Source of the DNA: Thermoplasmatota archaeon
Lineage (GTDB): Archaea; Thermoplasmatota; Penumbrarchaeia; JASLWR01
Direction of reading: 5' to 3'
NCBI GenBank assembly: GCA_030740765.1
Contig: JASLWR010000007.1
Span: forward strand, 20,638-84,637
Length of the DNA stretch: 64,000 nt
This document shows, piece after piece, positions 9,801-18,374 of this stretch. A program made the translations under genes and the position numbers. How positions within the stretch are numbered: position 1 is the stretch's first letter; the number at the start of each line of letters is the position of its first letter. Below the pieces are notes generated by a model. That model was not told the origin of the DNA. It made no database searches and was given only the letters and a program-made list of their open reading frames with translations.

Positions 9801-10995
9801 AATAAAAATATTCGATACTGGTTGATGACGACGATGTTGAAGTGGCTTCGAACTTTACTGCATTTACTGTTTCCGGCGCGAAATCATATCTATTCGAATA
9901 TATCGTATCTTTCAGTGTGTACCGGCTTGTCATTTTAATCTTTAACAACTGGCTGTTATCGGGGCCCCCTCTCTCCTTGTACAGAAGGACATACAGGCAA
10001 TCCTCTTCATCCCCAGTGCCTCCGACGTAAGCAAGACCGCATGGCTTGAGTCCGGACCTCGGAGTGTAAAAGTCCTTGAACTCCCCGATTCGGTTTCCAT
10101 CCGTATCGAATTGGTATAAGGAAACTTTATTGGAACTGTTTACAAGCACCCAGATATATGTGCCATCATATGCAAGATCGCTCATCCCCGTAAAATTCAG
10201 CGGATAGGTGCTCAATACCTTATCCGGTTCCGCCATAGACACCTTTTCCAGCTTGTTTATCTTGCCCCAATCTTCACTCCCATCATCATAGCTCTTTCCA
10301 CGGTAAATATAATTTCCAACAACAGTGAGAGGATATCCGTCTTTATTGGATTTGCTGGAAATATATTCAGTGGTCTTCTCCTGTTTCTTGTCATATTTGT
10401 AAACGTCAGATTTACTGGCATCGGTGTCAGCACCCACCGAGTAATAATAATAATCCCCGTTGAAGGCAATCCCGCTGTTATTATTGCTGATTGTTGGGAT
10501 CTCATCGAGCTTATTTCCATCATCCATACTGACCCTGTACAGGGCCTTAGGGCCCTGGAGAGAAAGAACAAGGCATGGGATCAATGGATCATAGGTCATG
10601 GCGTTGGGATGGAAGGGATAGGTGTGGACCGGCTCCGAAAGCCAGGCCAAATTGATGGTTGAAATGGTTTTGCTGTCCGGTGCCGGTGTTCTTGAGAGCG
10701 TTGCCTTGCCATCGGAAATAAGAGCAGTGGTGCTGGCGTTGTCCAGATTATCGAAGTTTTCGAAGACTTCCTCGAAAAGTGTGCTTCTGGTTTTACCAAG
10801 GCTGCCACCCGATTCTATATCCAAAAAGTTAAAGGGATTTTTTTCGGGTTCTTTTTCTTTCGAGATGTGCGACCTTCCCTCGTAAAACGGATTTCCAAGG
10901 TCAATTATTACTGGTAACAGAAATAGCAGAGTTACGGTAAATCCCAGCGCGACCTTTTTTAGAGAGCAGTTGGTAGACCCTATCATCGAGGACAC
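6862..10995 (-). CDS. Large secreted/membrane protein: extracellular repeat and FN3-like region, TM helix, cytoplasmic acidic region and Gln-rich tandem repeats
   Basis: 1377-aa ORF; signal-like N-term, TM VFYIVLVVVLVIVLIVVIFVIK, then acidic/coiled-coil segment and five IQNQxxQxxDPxQQQ-type repeats. Confidence 0.75.
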   Translation of the reverse strand: MSSMIGSTNCSLKKVALGFTVTLLFLLPVIIDLGNPFYEGRSHISKEKEPEKNPFNFLDIESGGSLGKTRSTLFEEVFENFDNLDNASTTALISDGKATLSRTPAPDSKTISTINLAWLSEPVHTYPFHPNAMTYDPLIPCLVLSLQGPKALYRVSMDDGNKLDEIPTISNNNSGIAFNGDYYYYSVGADTDASKSDVYKYDKKQEKTTEYISSKSNKDGYPLTVVGNYIYRGKSYDDGSEDWGKINKLEKVSMAEPDKVLSTYPLNFTGMSDLAYDGTYIWVLVNSSNKVSLYQFDTDGNRIGEFKDFYTPRSGLKPCGLAYVGGTGDEEDCLYVLLYKERGGPDNSQLLKIKMTSRYTLKDTIYSNRYDFAPETVNAVKFEATSTSSSSTSIEYFYSTENGANWKEANLNEWIDFEEPVNELSYKISLSTQNQAQTPTLSNLKVLKNVVESPLPGSPTNNVWTNDPKVNFKWTFNDPNDSDGQTAFEVEIAKSNTFETIEREETVTSVKKSHTFAENINDGAYYWRVRTKDEHEQWSEFSEPFLVNVNSDAPWGTIAINNNNLTTDDPNVELILSAGGTYPDVHEMIISNDPTGPKAGAIWEKYVTMKNWTLEKGLGEKSVHVWYRDDNGLKSPMVLDTITLEEKAFDIDKGALGWGKIGADPRGKGGVDVFYIVLVVVLVIVLIVVIFVIKNMGGGDYYDDDYYEEDEEEDDDLDVLEQIRRKRKKEMGVDIKEEKEEVEEEADEDEEKFERKAQGRYTDLSTEDDFTMGTSRYGVQKEEEKEEEKELTGPYSMKSLEDDFSLEPQRYGGPPSLDDFMKNIEDMDEKKEPEGIKSAYPDKEEEKTLFKEEAKKAREQIELLKNRRMDILDSLRSTTDSRRQKALEQQLDDIQQLIIGLRKHLPDEDEEEEAAPPPEEAEKIEVMDVPSDIKDQLKEGMKRDKKRVGGLGFLDKEEADTEEKTPEQPQMSPEVQARLQQILQQLRVLQQQQVAVQNQIRQNPDPGQQRILNQQAQVLAQQQQALQQEAQRLQQQSQQKALPEAKSAVSPEVEAKLAQILQQLQVLGQQKMAIQNQMRQTADPQMQQTLNQQYQTVSQQQQTLQQQAQLLQQQGAAPIEAAAVPTPEPAAPSNVEEKARQILQQLQVLAQQQMAIQNQMRQTADPAQQQALTQQLQSVQTQMEALKVQAAALHQGAQAQPTAPPPDETPPPTPVAAPSPETEAKMRQILQQLQAIQAQQAAIQNQLSQTQDPGQQQVLSSQYQTLHQQAMALKQQAEAAQQQAAGTPASPAQPQAQPPVPAQQQPPQAPAANTQAQYAAVAQQYQTLQQQGAAIQQQLQQARDPGQQQALMQQYQTVQQQLGPLTQQLQQLQTAQR

Positions 10996-11079
10996 CTTTG
11001 ATAAACCTTAGGAACTGAAATTTAACTAAGTATCTATATTTTTCTTTTAGATACGCTCATACCGATAATCTTAGAACAT

Positions 11080-12039
11080 TCATTTGCCCACACTGTGGCC
11101 ATATCGATTAATGAGACTTTTTTTTCCTTCCTTTCTTCTGTTTCGAGTTCTTTTTTTCAAATCCTGATACTTGAGTCCGGATGCGGTAACCTCAATGGAG
11201 ACATTTTCATCCTGGTACAGACTGACCGGACGTACCTCCAAGTGATAACCCGTTCCTTTGATAAATAAATTCTGGCTAGCGGTATTGGGAATCACATGTT
11301 CCGTTATAGGAGCTTCGATCTTTTTGAACTCGTTTACCGGTCTTTTCCGGACCGGTTCATCATCCCAAAAAGGAATATGGTCGTCTAAGACCGATTGTCC
11401 ATCCTCATTCCCCGTCGTCTCCTTTTCCATTTCGTTAGGATCATTTTGTCCGTCATCTAGCGAGCCAGGGTAAGTCGAATCTCTATTATCGTTACGCAGA
11501 TCGAAAGATTCATCTTCGGACTGTTCTTCGATTATATCAATCACTTCGGCAGCAATATCGGGGTTTGCTATAATTTCGGTTTCTTCTCTGTAGAACTCAA
11601 CCACCTCGGCTGCGATCTCGTAATCTATATTCATATCATCAGGAGGCAATTCTTCATCGGAGTCCATATAGTTCCGGTTGGCATAGGTTGAAGCTATTGA
11701 CCTATCTAACCCTTCTCCAATACTCGACTCACCATACAAGGGTTCTACTTCCTCGATCTCCTCTTCGAACACTTCCACGGTATCGGTGTAATCGAGCTTG
11801 TAATTGTAAAAAGAACGACTGGTTGGATTCAGAACCACATCCTTCGCCATGTTGATCAGTTTCATCTCCTTTTCGAATTTTTTCCGTATATGTTCAGGTC
11901 GCTCCCTTGTCCTGTCCGGATGGTACTTCTCCGCTAATCTCCTGTATGCTTTTTTAATCTCCATCATGGGAGCACTGGGTTGGACGCCAAGTATCTGGTA
12001 ATGGGTTCTTGCTTCTCTTCTATGGGAGGGCCGATCCAT
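11080..12039 (-). CDS. DnaJ (J-domain) protein
   Basis: N-term THYQILGVQPSAPMMEIKKAYRRLAEKYHPDRTRERPEHIRKKFEKEMKLINMAKDVVLN contains the HPD signature; long acidic middle region. Confidence 0.8.
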   Translation of the reverse strand: MDRPSHRREARTHYQILGVQPSAPMMEIKKAYRRLAEKYHPDRTRERPEHIRKKFEKEMKLINMAKDVVLNPTSRSFYNYKLDYTDTVEVFEEEIEEVEPLYGESSIGEGLDRSIASTYANRNYMDSDEELPPDDMNIDYEIAAEVVEFYREETEIIANPDIAAEVIDIIEEQSEDESFDLRNDNRDSTYPGSLDDGQNDPNEMEKETTGNEDGQSVLDDHIPFWDDEPVRKRPVNEFKKIEAPITEHVIPNTASQNLFIKGTGYHLEVRPVSLYQDENVSIEVTASGLKYQDLKKRTRNRRKEGKKSLINRYGHSVGK

Positions 12040-12087
12040 TTTATGTCTCCTTTTTCCATAATGTCATTTGTAAAAATGATACATTGT

Positions 12088-12567
12088 CTACCGATTGATA
12101 GCCGACCATGAATAATCGATCTTTCGTGTGTCGTAAGGTAACCGATGTTCATCCGGATTCTCCCTGTTGTAAGGTTCCGAGGGTAAGTTAAGGATAACCG
12201 CTGAATCGCCTCCGAGTGGGGTGAATCCGTGAAATACTCCCGGTGGAACCTTGATCAGAAGGGGGGTTTTTTCGCCTATAAAGAATTCGTTGATCTCGTT
12301 AAAGGTTGGAGATTTCTCTCTTAGGTCTGCAAGGACCAATTTTACGTTCCCATTAACAGCGCAGATGTTATCTTCCTGTTTTTCATGCATGTGCCAGGCT
12401 TTGACTATCCCCGGAAAGCACGTTGTGATGTAACATTGACCAAAGCCCGTGAAAAAGGCTTCGTCATTACGAATGATCTCCATCAAATATCCTCTGTCGT
12501 CGAGATTGATATTCAAAGATTTTACCTTCACACCATTGATCATACCGTGGGACCCCTTTATCTTCAT
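12088..12567 (-). CDS. dTDP-4-dehydrorhamnose 3,5-epimerase-like cupin
   Basis: LNINLDDRGYLMEIIRNDEAFF...KAWHMHEKQEDNICAVNGNVKLVLADLR...PPGVFHGFTPL is RmlC-like. Confidence 0.75.
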   Translation of the reverse strand: MKIKGSHGMINGVKVKSLNINLDDRGYLMEIIRNDEAFFTGFGQCYITTCFPGIVKAWHMHEKQEDNICAVNGNVKLVLADLREKSPTFNEINEFFIGEKTPLLIKVPPGVFHGFTPLGGDSAVILNLPSEPYNRENPDEHRLPYDTRKIDYSWSAINR

Positions 12568-12671
12568 TTCGTTCTAATTACGTATCTGTTAATTATTGAT
12601 ATATGTTGTGGATTTATTTTTAGATTTTTGAGGATTTGGGATAAATTAATTTAATCAGATAGGGATAAGGT

Positions 12672-13493
12672 ATGAAATCCATAGGTGGTACAATGAAACG
12701 AGAGGATGTTCAGAATATTCTGGTCATGGGGAAGAGTGGTGCCGGTAAACAATCCCGGATCGACGTACTACTGGAAGAATTCGGTCTGGAGCAGCTATCC
12801 ACAGGTGAAATCTTCAGGTACTACATGAGGATATTCAATGAATGCGGTTTCAAGGGTGATCTCGCTCAGTTCTGGGATAGTGACCTTGATTGGTTCAGGG
12901 ACGTCGTAGATATTGTAGAAATGCTAGGGGAGAATTGCAAAGGCCGTATGAAAGAAGTGCTCATGGGTTTGAAGGCCAAATATTTTGTGGACAGTGGAAA
13001 ATACGTTCCGGATCGAATTACAAACTCTTTGTTCAAAGCCTATTTTTCACGGTCGAATTACCGGTGCAAGGTTATGGACGGATTTCCCCGGACCCCTGGG
13101 CAGGCTAAATTCCTCATGGAGCTTGCCTCCCGGAAGAAATTCAACATTGACTTTGCCATCCTTGTGTACAACAGTGATGAATCCATCAAAGAGAGGCTAC
13201 TGGGCCGAAGGATATGCCCCAAATGCAAAAAGGTTTATCATTTGGAGTTCGAACCACCGACGGATGGCAGATACTGCATCGCGTGCGGGAGCGAGGTGAT
13301 AATCCGATCGGATGACACTGAAGAAAAGATTCGTTCGAGATTGAACGAGTTCACCGAGAAGACGGAACCTGCCATAGAATATCTTAAAAACAATAATTTG
13401 AAGATATTGTCGGTCCCGGGTCATCTGGATTTATTTACTCCCGAGAATGTTAGGCGGAGCGTCATGGAGCAGGTGGAGAAAATTCTTGATTGA
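12672..13493 (+). CDS. Adenylate kinase-family nucleoside monophosphate kinase with Zn-type LID
   Basis: P-loop GKSGAGKQSR, LSTGEIFR, MDGFPRTPGQA, LLGRRICPKCKKVYHLEFEPPTDGRYCIACGSE. An alternative ATG is at 12693. Confidence 0.8.
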   Translation: MKSIGGTMKREDVQNILVMGKSGAGKQSRIDVLLEEFGLEQLSTGEIFRYYMRIFNECGFKGDLAQFWDSDLDWFRDVVDIVEMLGENCKGRMKEVLMGLKAKYFVDSGKYVPDRITNSLFKAYFSRSNYRCKVMDGFPRTPGQAKFLMELASRKKFNIDFAILVYNSDESIKERLLGRRICPKCKKVYHLEFEPPTDGRYCIACGSEVIIRSDDTEEKIRSRLNEFTEKTEPAIEYLKNNNLKILSVPGHLDLFTPENVRRSVMEQVEKILD

Positions 13494-13504
13494 GGAATGG
13501 GATT

Positions 13505-13954
13505 CTATATCTTCAGTGTCGTTCCGAACATCTGCCTGACGGATTCCACCTCGATTTTTCTACGTCGAAAATATTTTGCCAGCAGGAAGATACACCTTGC
13601 AACTATTTGCAGAGCACCGTGGCCGAATATAGGGGCCGGGATCACCGCCTCCACTTTTATGAGCACGCTTCTGTCGTCCTTTTTTTTTACTCCAGCAAAA
13701 AAATGTACCTTATTGTATTTTTTGATGAGGGCGCCAGGTCCCTTGACCTTGAACGTGCCCCAAAAATCCTTGGGTAATCTGTCGAACTTGATTACTTTAT
13801 CCGTATAGGGCAGCCCCGCCCAAAGCTTCCGCAGCGCTTCCGAGGCGGCTTCCTCGTCGCAGCGTACCTTCAACCTCCTCGAGGTACCGGATGTCATGGC
13901 CGGGTTATTGTCATTTTTTATTATAAAAGTAATGACCTTCATTTTTTCATCCAT
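13505..13954 (-). CDS. Hypothetical protein
   Basis: 149-aa ORF filling the gap between two plus-strand genes; Met at codon 5 (MKVITF...) may be the start. Family not recognised. Confidence 0.5.
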   Translation of the reverse strand: MDEKMKVITFIIKNDNNPAMTSGTSRRLKVRCDEEAASEALRKLWAGLPYTDKVIKFDRLPKDFWGTFKVKGPGALIKKYNKVHFFAGVKKKDDRSVLIKVEAVIPAPIFGHGALQIVARCIFLLAKYFRRRKIEVESVRQMFGTTLKI

Positions 13955-14004
13955 AACCTAAATTTAAAATATAAGCTGATTATTAATTCCTCCGGTCGAT
14001 TGAC

Positions 14005-14940
14005 ATGATACCCTGTGCCTTCCACCCCGACGAGCCCTCCATAACCTCTTGTGAAAAATGTGATAAACCCATCTGCGTGGTGTGCAAAAGGGAAGTTGAA
14101 GTGGGCGGGGGAAGTACGTCTCAGGGGCAACACGTTCCCACAGCCATAAAAACCTATTGCAGGGTGTGTGCACCTGGTGCCGAGAGGTCCAAGGCGATTG
14201 TTGTAACGATAGTGGGTGCAATTTTCTCAATTATCAGCCTGGGAATGACCTCACTGGTATTCAAAAATAAGACCCCTCTCCTTTTCAAGATAATCCCACT
14301 CTTATTCGTTGGTGTTGGCGTCCTCATCTTCTTTACGGGATTGAAGAACTACAAAAGGAATTACCGAAAAGAAGAGGAAGTGATGAAGAGACTTGAGGAA
14401 CTGAAATCCCACCCTTCAAAAGTAAAGGCGACCCCGTTGGCTCGCCACACTTTCAAGCCGAGCCAGAATGACTCGACTTTTCAAGACACGCACAAGCAGG
14501 AGGAAAAACCCACTGTTGTTTTCCAGGTCGAAAAATATTATGCCGGAGGTAGCATCGATGTCAAGGACAGCGTTATTCAACGCTCCAGCCTTGACGTTGG
14601 TGCTCTGGAGGTCCCTTCGGCGAAATTCAACGATCCCAAGAACCGGGAAGCGTACAAAGATGCATTACGTGGTGCGTTATCTGATGGTATTATTAGTGAT
14701 AGCGAGGAAAAAATACTTCAGGCGTTGAGAGACCATTTCAACATTGGCGAGGATGGCGCGGAAGAGATATACAAGGAAGTGGAAAGGGAAATGAACAAGG
14801 TTTCTTTCAAAAAGAAGGTAAGCCAAAAGCTATTTGAGGTGGAATGTCCCGGATGCTCGGTGAGTTTCAAGGTTGAGGATTCGGGTGAAGACCCATTACC
14901 GGTGAAGTGCCCGGAGTGCGGAATAGAAGGTGAACTTTGA
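14005..14940 (+). CDS. B-box-like zinc-binding / TM / TerB-like / C-terminal Zn-ribbon protein
   Basis: N-term CAFHPDEPSITSCEKCDKPICVVC...YCRVC, two hydrophobic segments, ALRGALSDGIISDSEEKILQALRDHFNI (TerB-like), C-term CPGCSVSFKV...VKCPECG. Confidence 0.65.
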   Translation: MIPCAFHPDEPSITSCEKCDKPICVVCKREVEVGGGSTSQGQHVPTAIKTYCRVCAPGAERSKAIVVTIVGAIFSIISLGMTSLVFKNKTPLLFKIIPLLFVGVGVLIFFTGLKNYKRNYRKEEEVMKRLEELKSHPSKVKATPLARHTFKPSQNDSTFQDTHKQEEKPTVVFQVEKYYAGGSIDVKDSVIQRSSLDVGALEVPSAKFNDPKNREAYKDALRGALSDGIISDSEEKILQALRDHFNIGEDGAEEIYKEVEREMNKVSFKKKVSQKLFEVECPGCSVSFKVEDSGEDPLPVKCPECGIEGEL

Positions 14941-14963
14941 TCCAAAAAAATGATTCCCGCCGT

Positions 14964-15125
14964 TCATTCGATCTTAAGCACGGCAGCACCCTTTATCTCG
15001 CTTCTCTTCAGTCGCAGCAATGCCTCGTTTGCCTTTTCAAGAGGAAATATCTCAACGTCTGTGGCGATGGGTATCTCCGCGGCAAGCTTCAGTAGCCCTG
15101 TCGCATCTTCTCTCGTGCTGTTTCC
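14964..15125 (-). pseudogene. C-terminal remnant of a zinc-type (MDR) alcohol dehydrogenase
   Basis: Manual minus translation GNSTREDATGLLKLAAEIPIATDVEIFPLEKANEALLRLKRSEIKGAAVLKIE* matches the MDR-ADH C-terminal pattern; in-frame stop (TAA 15128-15126) directly upstream, no catalytic domain present. Confidence 0.6.
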
Positions 15126-15326
15126 TTACGCAATATCAAAGATTTTGCTATGATCCAGAAGAACTTTCTTCAGTCACCCGACATAGATTTAGGGATTCAA
15201 TTAAGGTTAATAGAAAACTTTCTATGTTACCTGCGGATAAACCAGAGAAACTTTAATAAAGAATCTGCCTATTCTGTTGTGGATTTGATTTCATTTTGGA
15301 TAATATTATGATAGCTGGTGTGACCA

Positions 15327-18164
15327 ATGAAAGGAAAATTCTGGTTATTTATTTTCGTCCTTTTCACCCTGATCATGACGATTGCCCCAAGCTCAATGGC
15401 AATCTCGGAAAACGACCTTTCCATATCTGTTGTCAACCTCTCCCAGAACGGAAACAAGTTGGTGATCAGTGAGGGGAAGGTGAAGGATACTATCGATCCC
15501 CGCTATGAGCTTAACATCACCATAAATGTCCAGAATCCCTTGGTTCAGAATTATTCCTTGATATCGCTTCACATTGACATGGGAAATCAGGTTGAAGCGG
15601 AACTCTGGGAAGAGTTCTATCTCGAAAACCATTCCCTTACACTAAGCAAGCAGGCGGTCTTTGCAGATATCACCCTGAACGATACCAGCATCAAACGTAT
15701 CAGGATTCGAATTTCACAAAATGTCCGCGAGAATGAAACCGTAAGTGATCCCGACCTGTTGAACAATGTGATGATACTGGAGCTCTCGAAAATATCTATT
15801 GAAGAGGACGAGAGGGATTTCGCCTGGTATCTCGCACTTATTGCACTTATCCCTCTGGTAGTGGTTTTCACGGGAATCTTGGTGTTCAAGCTATCCTCCA
15901 GATACGTGGCGCCGGCAGCCATGATAATCACCATGATCCTGGCGCTTATCTTCTTCAAAGAGGAGCTCGGATTTGGGGCTGCGCTTGAAAAAATGGGGGG
16001 AACCATCGGTTACAGCGCTCTCTGGGGTGGATTGGATTATGTATATGCCATATTCGGTGCTTTCTTTTTCTTAAAGATGCTTGAGAAAGTGGGTGCCATC
16101 GATCAATTGAAGAACGATTTCAAAGCGATTTCGACGGATAAACAGCATCAGGTTCTTTTAATTGGATTCTGCTTTGCATTGATCTTAGCCGCTGTGGCCC
16201 CGGGCGGTTCAAATTTCGTGATAGCTGCAATCATGCTCGTCTCTCTGGGTTTCAACCGCATCGGCGTGGGAGTGCTCTGCCTGTTTGGGAACTCCATTTC
16301 CTCGGTCTTCGGCTTACTGGGTGTGAGTATTATTGCATTGAAGGAGGTTACCGGACTTGCTCTTTTACCAATATCCGGGTGGATCGGCATCTATATGATC
16401 GTCCTGTGTATCTTCGCACCGCTGGTCATGAATATAGTGTATACCGAACAGGGACCTCTCGCTGATTTCCGTGATCCCGATCTCAAAGAAGATATCATAC
16501 TTCTAATGGGGATGGGTGCGGTTTATGGAACCTTGCAGGCGCTGGTAGCATATTTTGCTGGCCCGGAACTTCCCACTATCATCGCCGGTGGTGCCACATT
16601 GGTATTTGTCATCCTTTATGAGAGATATGTTGTGGAACGAAATATCCTTAAAAAGACAGAAAAACATGCATCAACCAAGCGAAAGATGGCCAGTGGCGAC
16701 TCGTCCTCGAAGTCTAGTTCCGGTTTACTATCGAGACCATATTTCTATGCTATGGGGCTAATGGTATTTCTTCTGTTGGTGACCCGCCTGGTGCCATGGG
16801 TAAAGGATTTTCTTACGATGGATATTATTACCTTGAAATTGGCTTTCAATTCCATCTCCGCAGACAAGGTTATGGAATTCTCACCCTTCTACTCCCCTGG
16901 GACCATTCTGTTTGTAACAACTCTGACGGTCCCTTTATTTGTAAAGGTCGCAGCGAAATATTTCCCCGGGAGCGAGATGGAGAGCGCCTTTATTGATGAC
17001 CTGACACCTGCTGAGATCACATCTATCGAAGATGCGGAAGTTGAAATTGGGATCATGAAAAGGAATGCAGGGTCGGGTGAAGGAAAGGGTGCCACGGAAA
17101 GAAGGATAATAAAAGAAAAACCTCGCCCAAAAAAGATATCTACCAGTTTGACCGAGGAAATGAAGAAGACAGCGGAGAAGATTAAGAGTTCTAAGGTCAA
17201 GGACGGGAAAAAGGAATCATTGAAAAAGAAAAGTGGGATGGCGGAGCCGGAAAAGGCATTGAAAAAGAAAAAGAAGAAGAAAAAGAAGAAAGCAAAAATC
17301 GATACATCGGAAACCGACACGGATGAGAATGGGAGCGATGACGGTGCCAACCCCATTGATGAGGACGACGAAGATGAGAACCGGACCTTGAGAGGAGGGA
17401 GGATTAATAGAGAAAAGAGAAGGCAATCACTTGAGGCCAAGAGGAAGAAAGGACGGAAGCTTGTGAACGACGGCGGGGATTATGAGGTGGAATTCGATGA
17501 CGATGACTATGATGACCTAGATTGGGATGAGGCGGATGATGACGACGATATGGAATTTGAATTTGATGAAGATGACTATAATGATGAATCGGACGAAGAT
17601 TTCTTTCATGACTCTCATAGGGATTCCGGGGAGGAAATCGAAGAGAATGTAAAAAAAGTAAGGATTGACGTTCTTGCCCATGCCATACATCCGCGGAAAA
17701 TGATAAACAGGGCTTTATTGAATACAGCAAAGGATGTGGCCCCTATCCTTCTGGCAATAGTTACTTTCATTGCTATGGCCAATATTATGAGATATTTTAA
17801 CATGACATCTTCAATTGCGATTAATATTGTGAAACTGGTCGGTGATGCTTACGTCTTCTTTATTCCGATTATCGGAATGAGTGGATCCGCCCTAACTGGT
17901 TCCACAACGACCTCCAACGTTTTATTTGGGGGATTGCATATAGAGGCAGCTACCCGATTGGGACTTCCCACAGTTAAGGTTGCAGCAGCACAGGTTCTGG
18001 GTTCCAGTGCCGGTGAGATGATCTCTCCAATGAACGCAGTTGTAATCGCAACAGCAATCGGCCTGAAAAATAAGGAGTCCATTCTCATCAAGAGACTGCT
18101 ACCAACCTTTGCTTTTTGGTTGCTCCTGTGTACGATTATATCTGTAGTATTTGTTTCGATATAG
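15327..18164 (+). CDS. LctP-like (lactate permease family) transporter with extracytoplasmic N-terminal domain and large charged insert
   Basis: 945 aa; signal-like N-term, TMs, AAVAPGGSNFVIAAIMLVSLGF, GMSGSALTGSTTTSNVLFGGLHIEAATRLGLPTVKVAAAQVLGSSAGEMISPMNAVVIATAIGL. Insert contains K10 and D/E-rich runs. Confidence 0.65.
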   Translation: MKGKFWLFIFVLFTLIMTIAPSSMAISENDLSISVVNLSQNGNKLVISEGKVKDTIDPRYELNITINVQNPLVQNYSLISLHIDMGNQVEAELWEEFYLENHSLTLSKQAVFADITLNDTSIKRIRIRISQNVRENETVSDPDLLNNVMILELSKISIEEDERDFAWYLALIALIPLVVVFTGILVFKLSSRYVAPAAMIITMILALIFFKEELGFGAALEKMGGTIGYSALWGGLDYVYAIFGAFFFLKMLEKVGAIDQLKNDFKAISTDKQHQVLLIGFCFALILAAVAPGGSNFVIAAIMLVSLGFNRIGVGVLCLFGNSISSVFGLLGVSIIALKEVTGLALLPISGWIGIYMIVLCIFAPLVMNIVYTEQGPLADFRDPDLKEDIILLMGMGAVYGTLQALVAYFAGPELPTIIAGGATLVFVILYERYVVERNILKKTEKHASTKRKMASGDSSSKSSSGLLSRPYFYAMGLMVFLLLVTRLVPWVKDFLTMDIITLKLAFNSISADKVMEFSPFYSPGTILFVTTLTVPLFVKVAAKYFPGSEMESAFIDDLTPAEITSIEDAEVEIGIMKRNAGSGEGKGATERRIIKEKPRPKKISTSLTEEMKKTAEKIKSSKVKDGKKESLKKKSGMAEPEKALKKKKKKKKKKAKIDTSETDTDENGSDDGANPIDEDDEDENRTLRGGRINREKRRQSLEAKRKKGRKLVNDGGDYEVEFDDDDYDDLDWDEADDDDDMEFEFDEDDYNDESDEDFFHDSHRDSGEEIEENVKKVRIDVLAHAIHPRKMINRALLNTAKDVAPILLAIVTFIAMANIMRYFNMTSSIAINIVKLVGDAYVFFIPIIGMSGSALTGSTTTSNVLFGGLHIEAATRLGLPTVKVAAAQVLGSSAGEMISPMNAVVIATAIGLKNKESILIKRLLPTFAFWLLLCTIISVVFVSI

Positions 18165-18374
18165 TCCCTTCCGATTTTAGGACGAAGAGCAGTCTATTGC
18201 TCCCTTTGATATCTTTATAGAAATGCCCATATACAAAGAAATAAATAAAAAATAGATAATGGGTGTATATGAGAAGGGATGCGGACCTCCCAGACCAAGG
18301 GGAGAAAATTAATATTAATAGATCTCATCCGGACCAACAAAGGATCCTATCGGATTCAAGGAGGGATAATCGTT

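Noticed and set aside
14950-15256. Plus-strand ORFs 14950-15153 and 15020-15256
   Set aside because: Opposite strand of the alcohol dehydrogenase remnant; no independent support.
16889-17440. Minus-strand poly-Phe ORF (FFFFFFFFFF)
   Set aside because: Antisense of the poly-Lys segment of the LctP-like gene.
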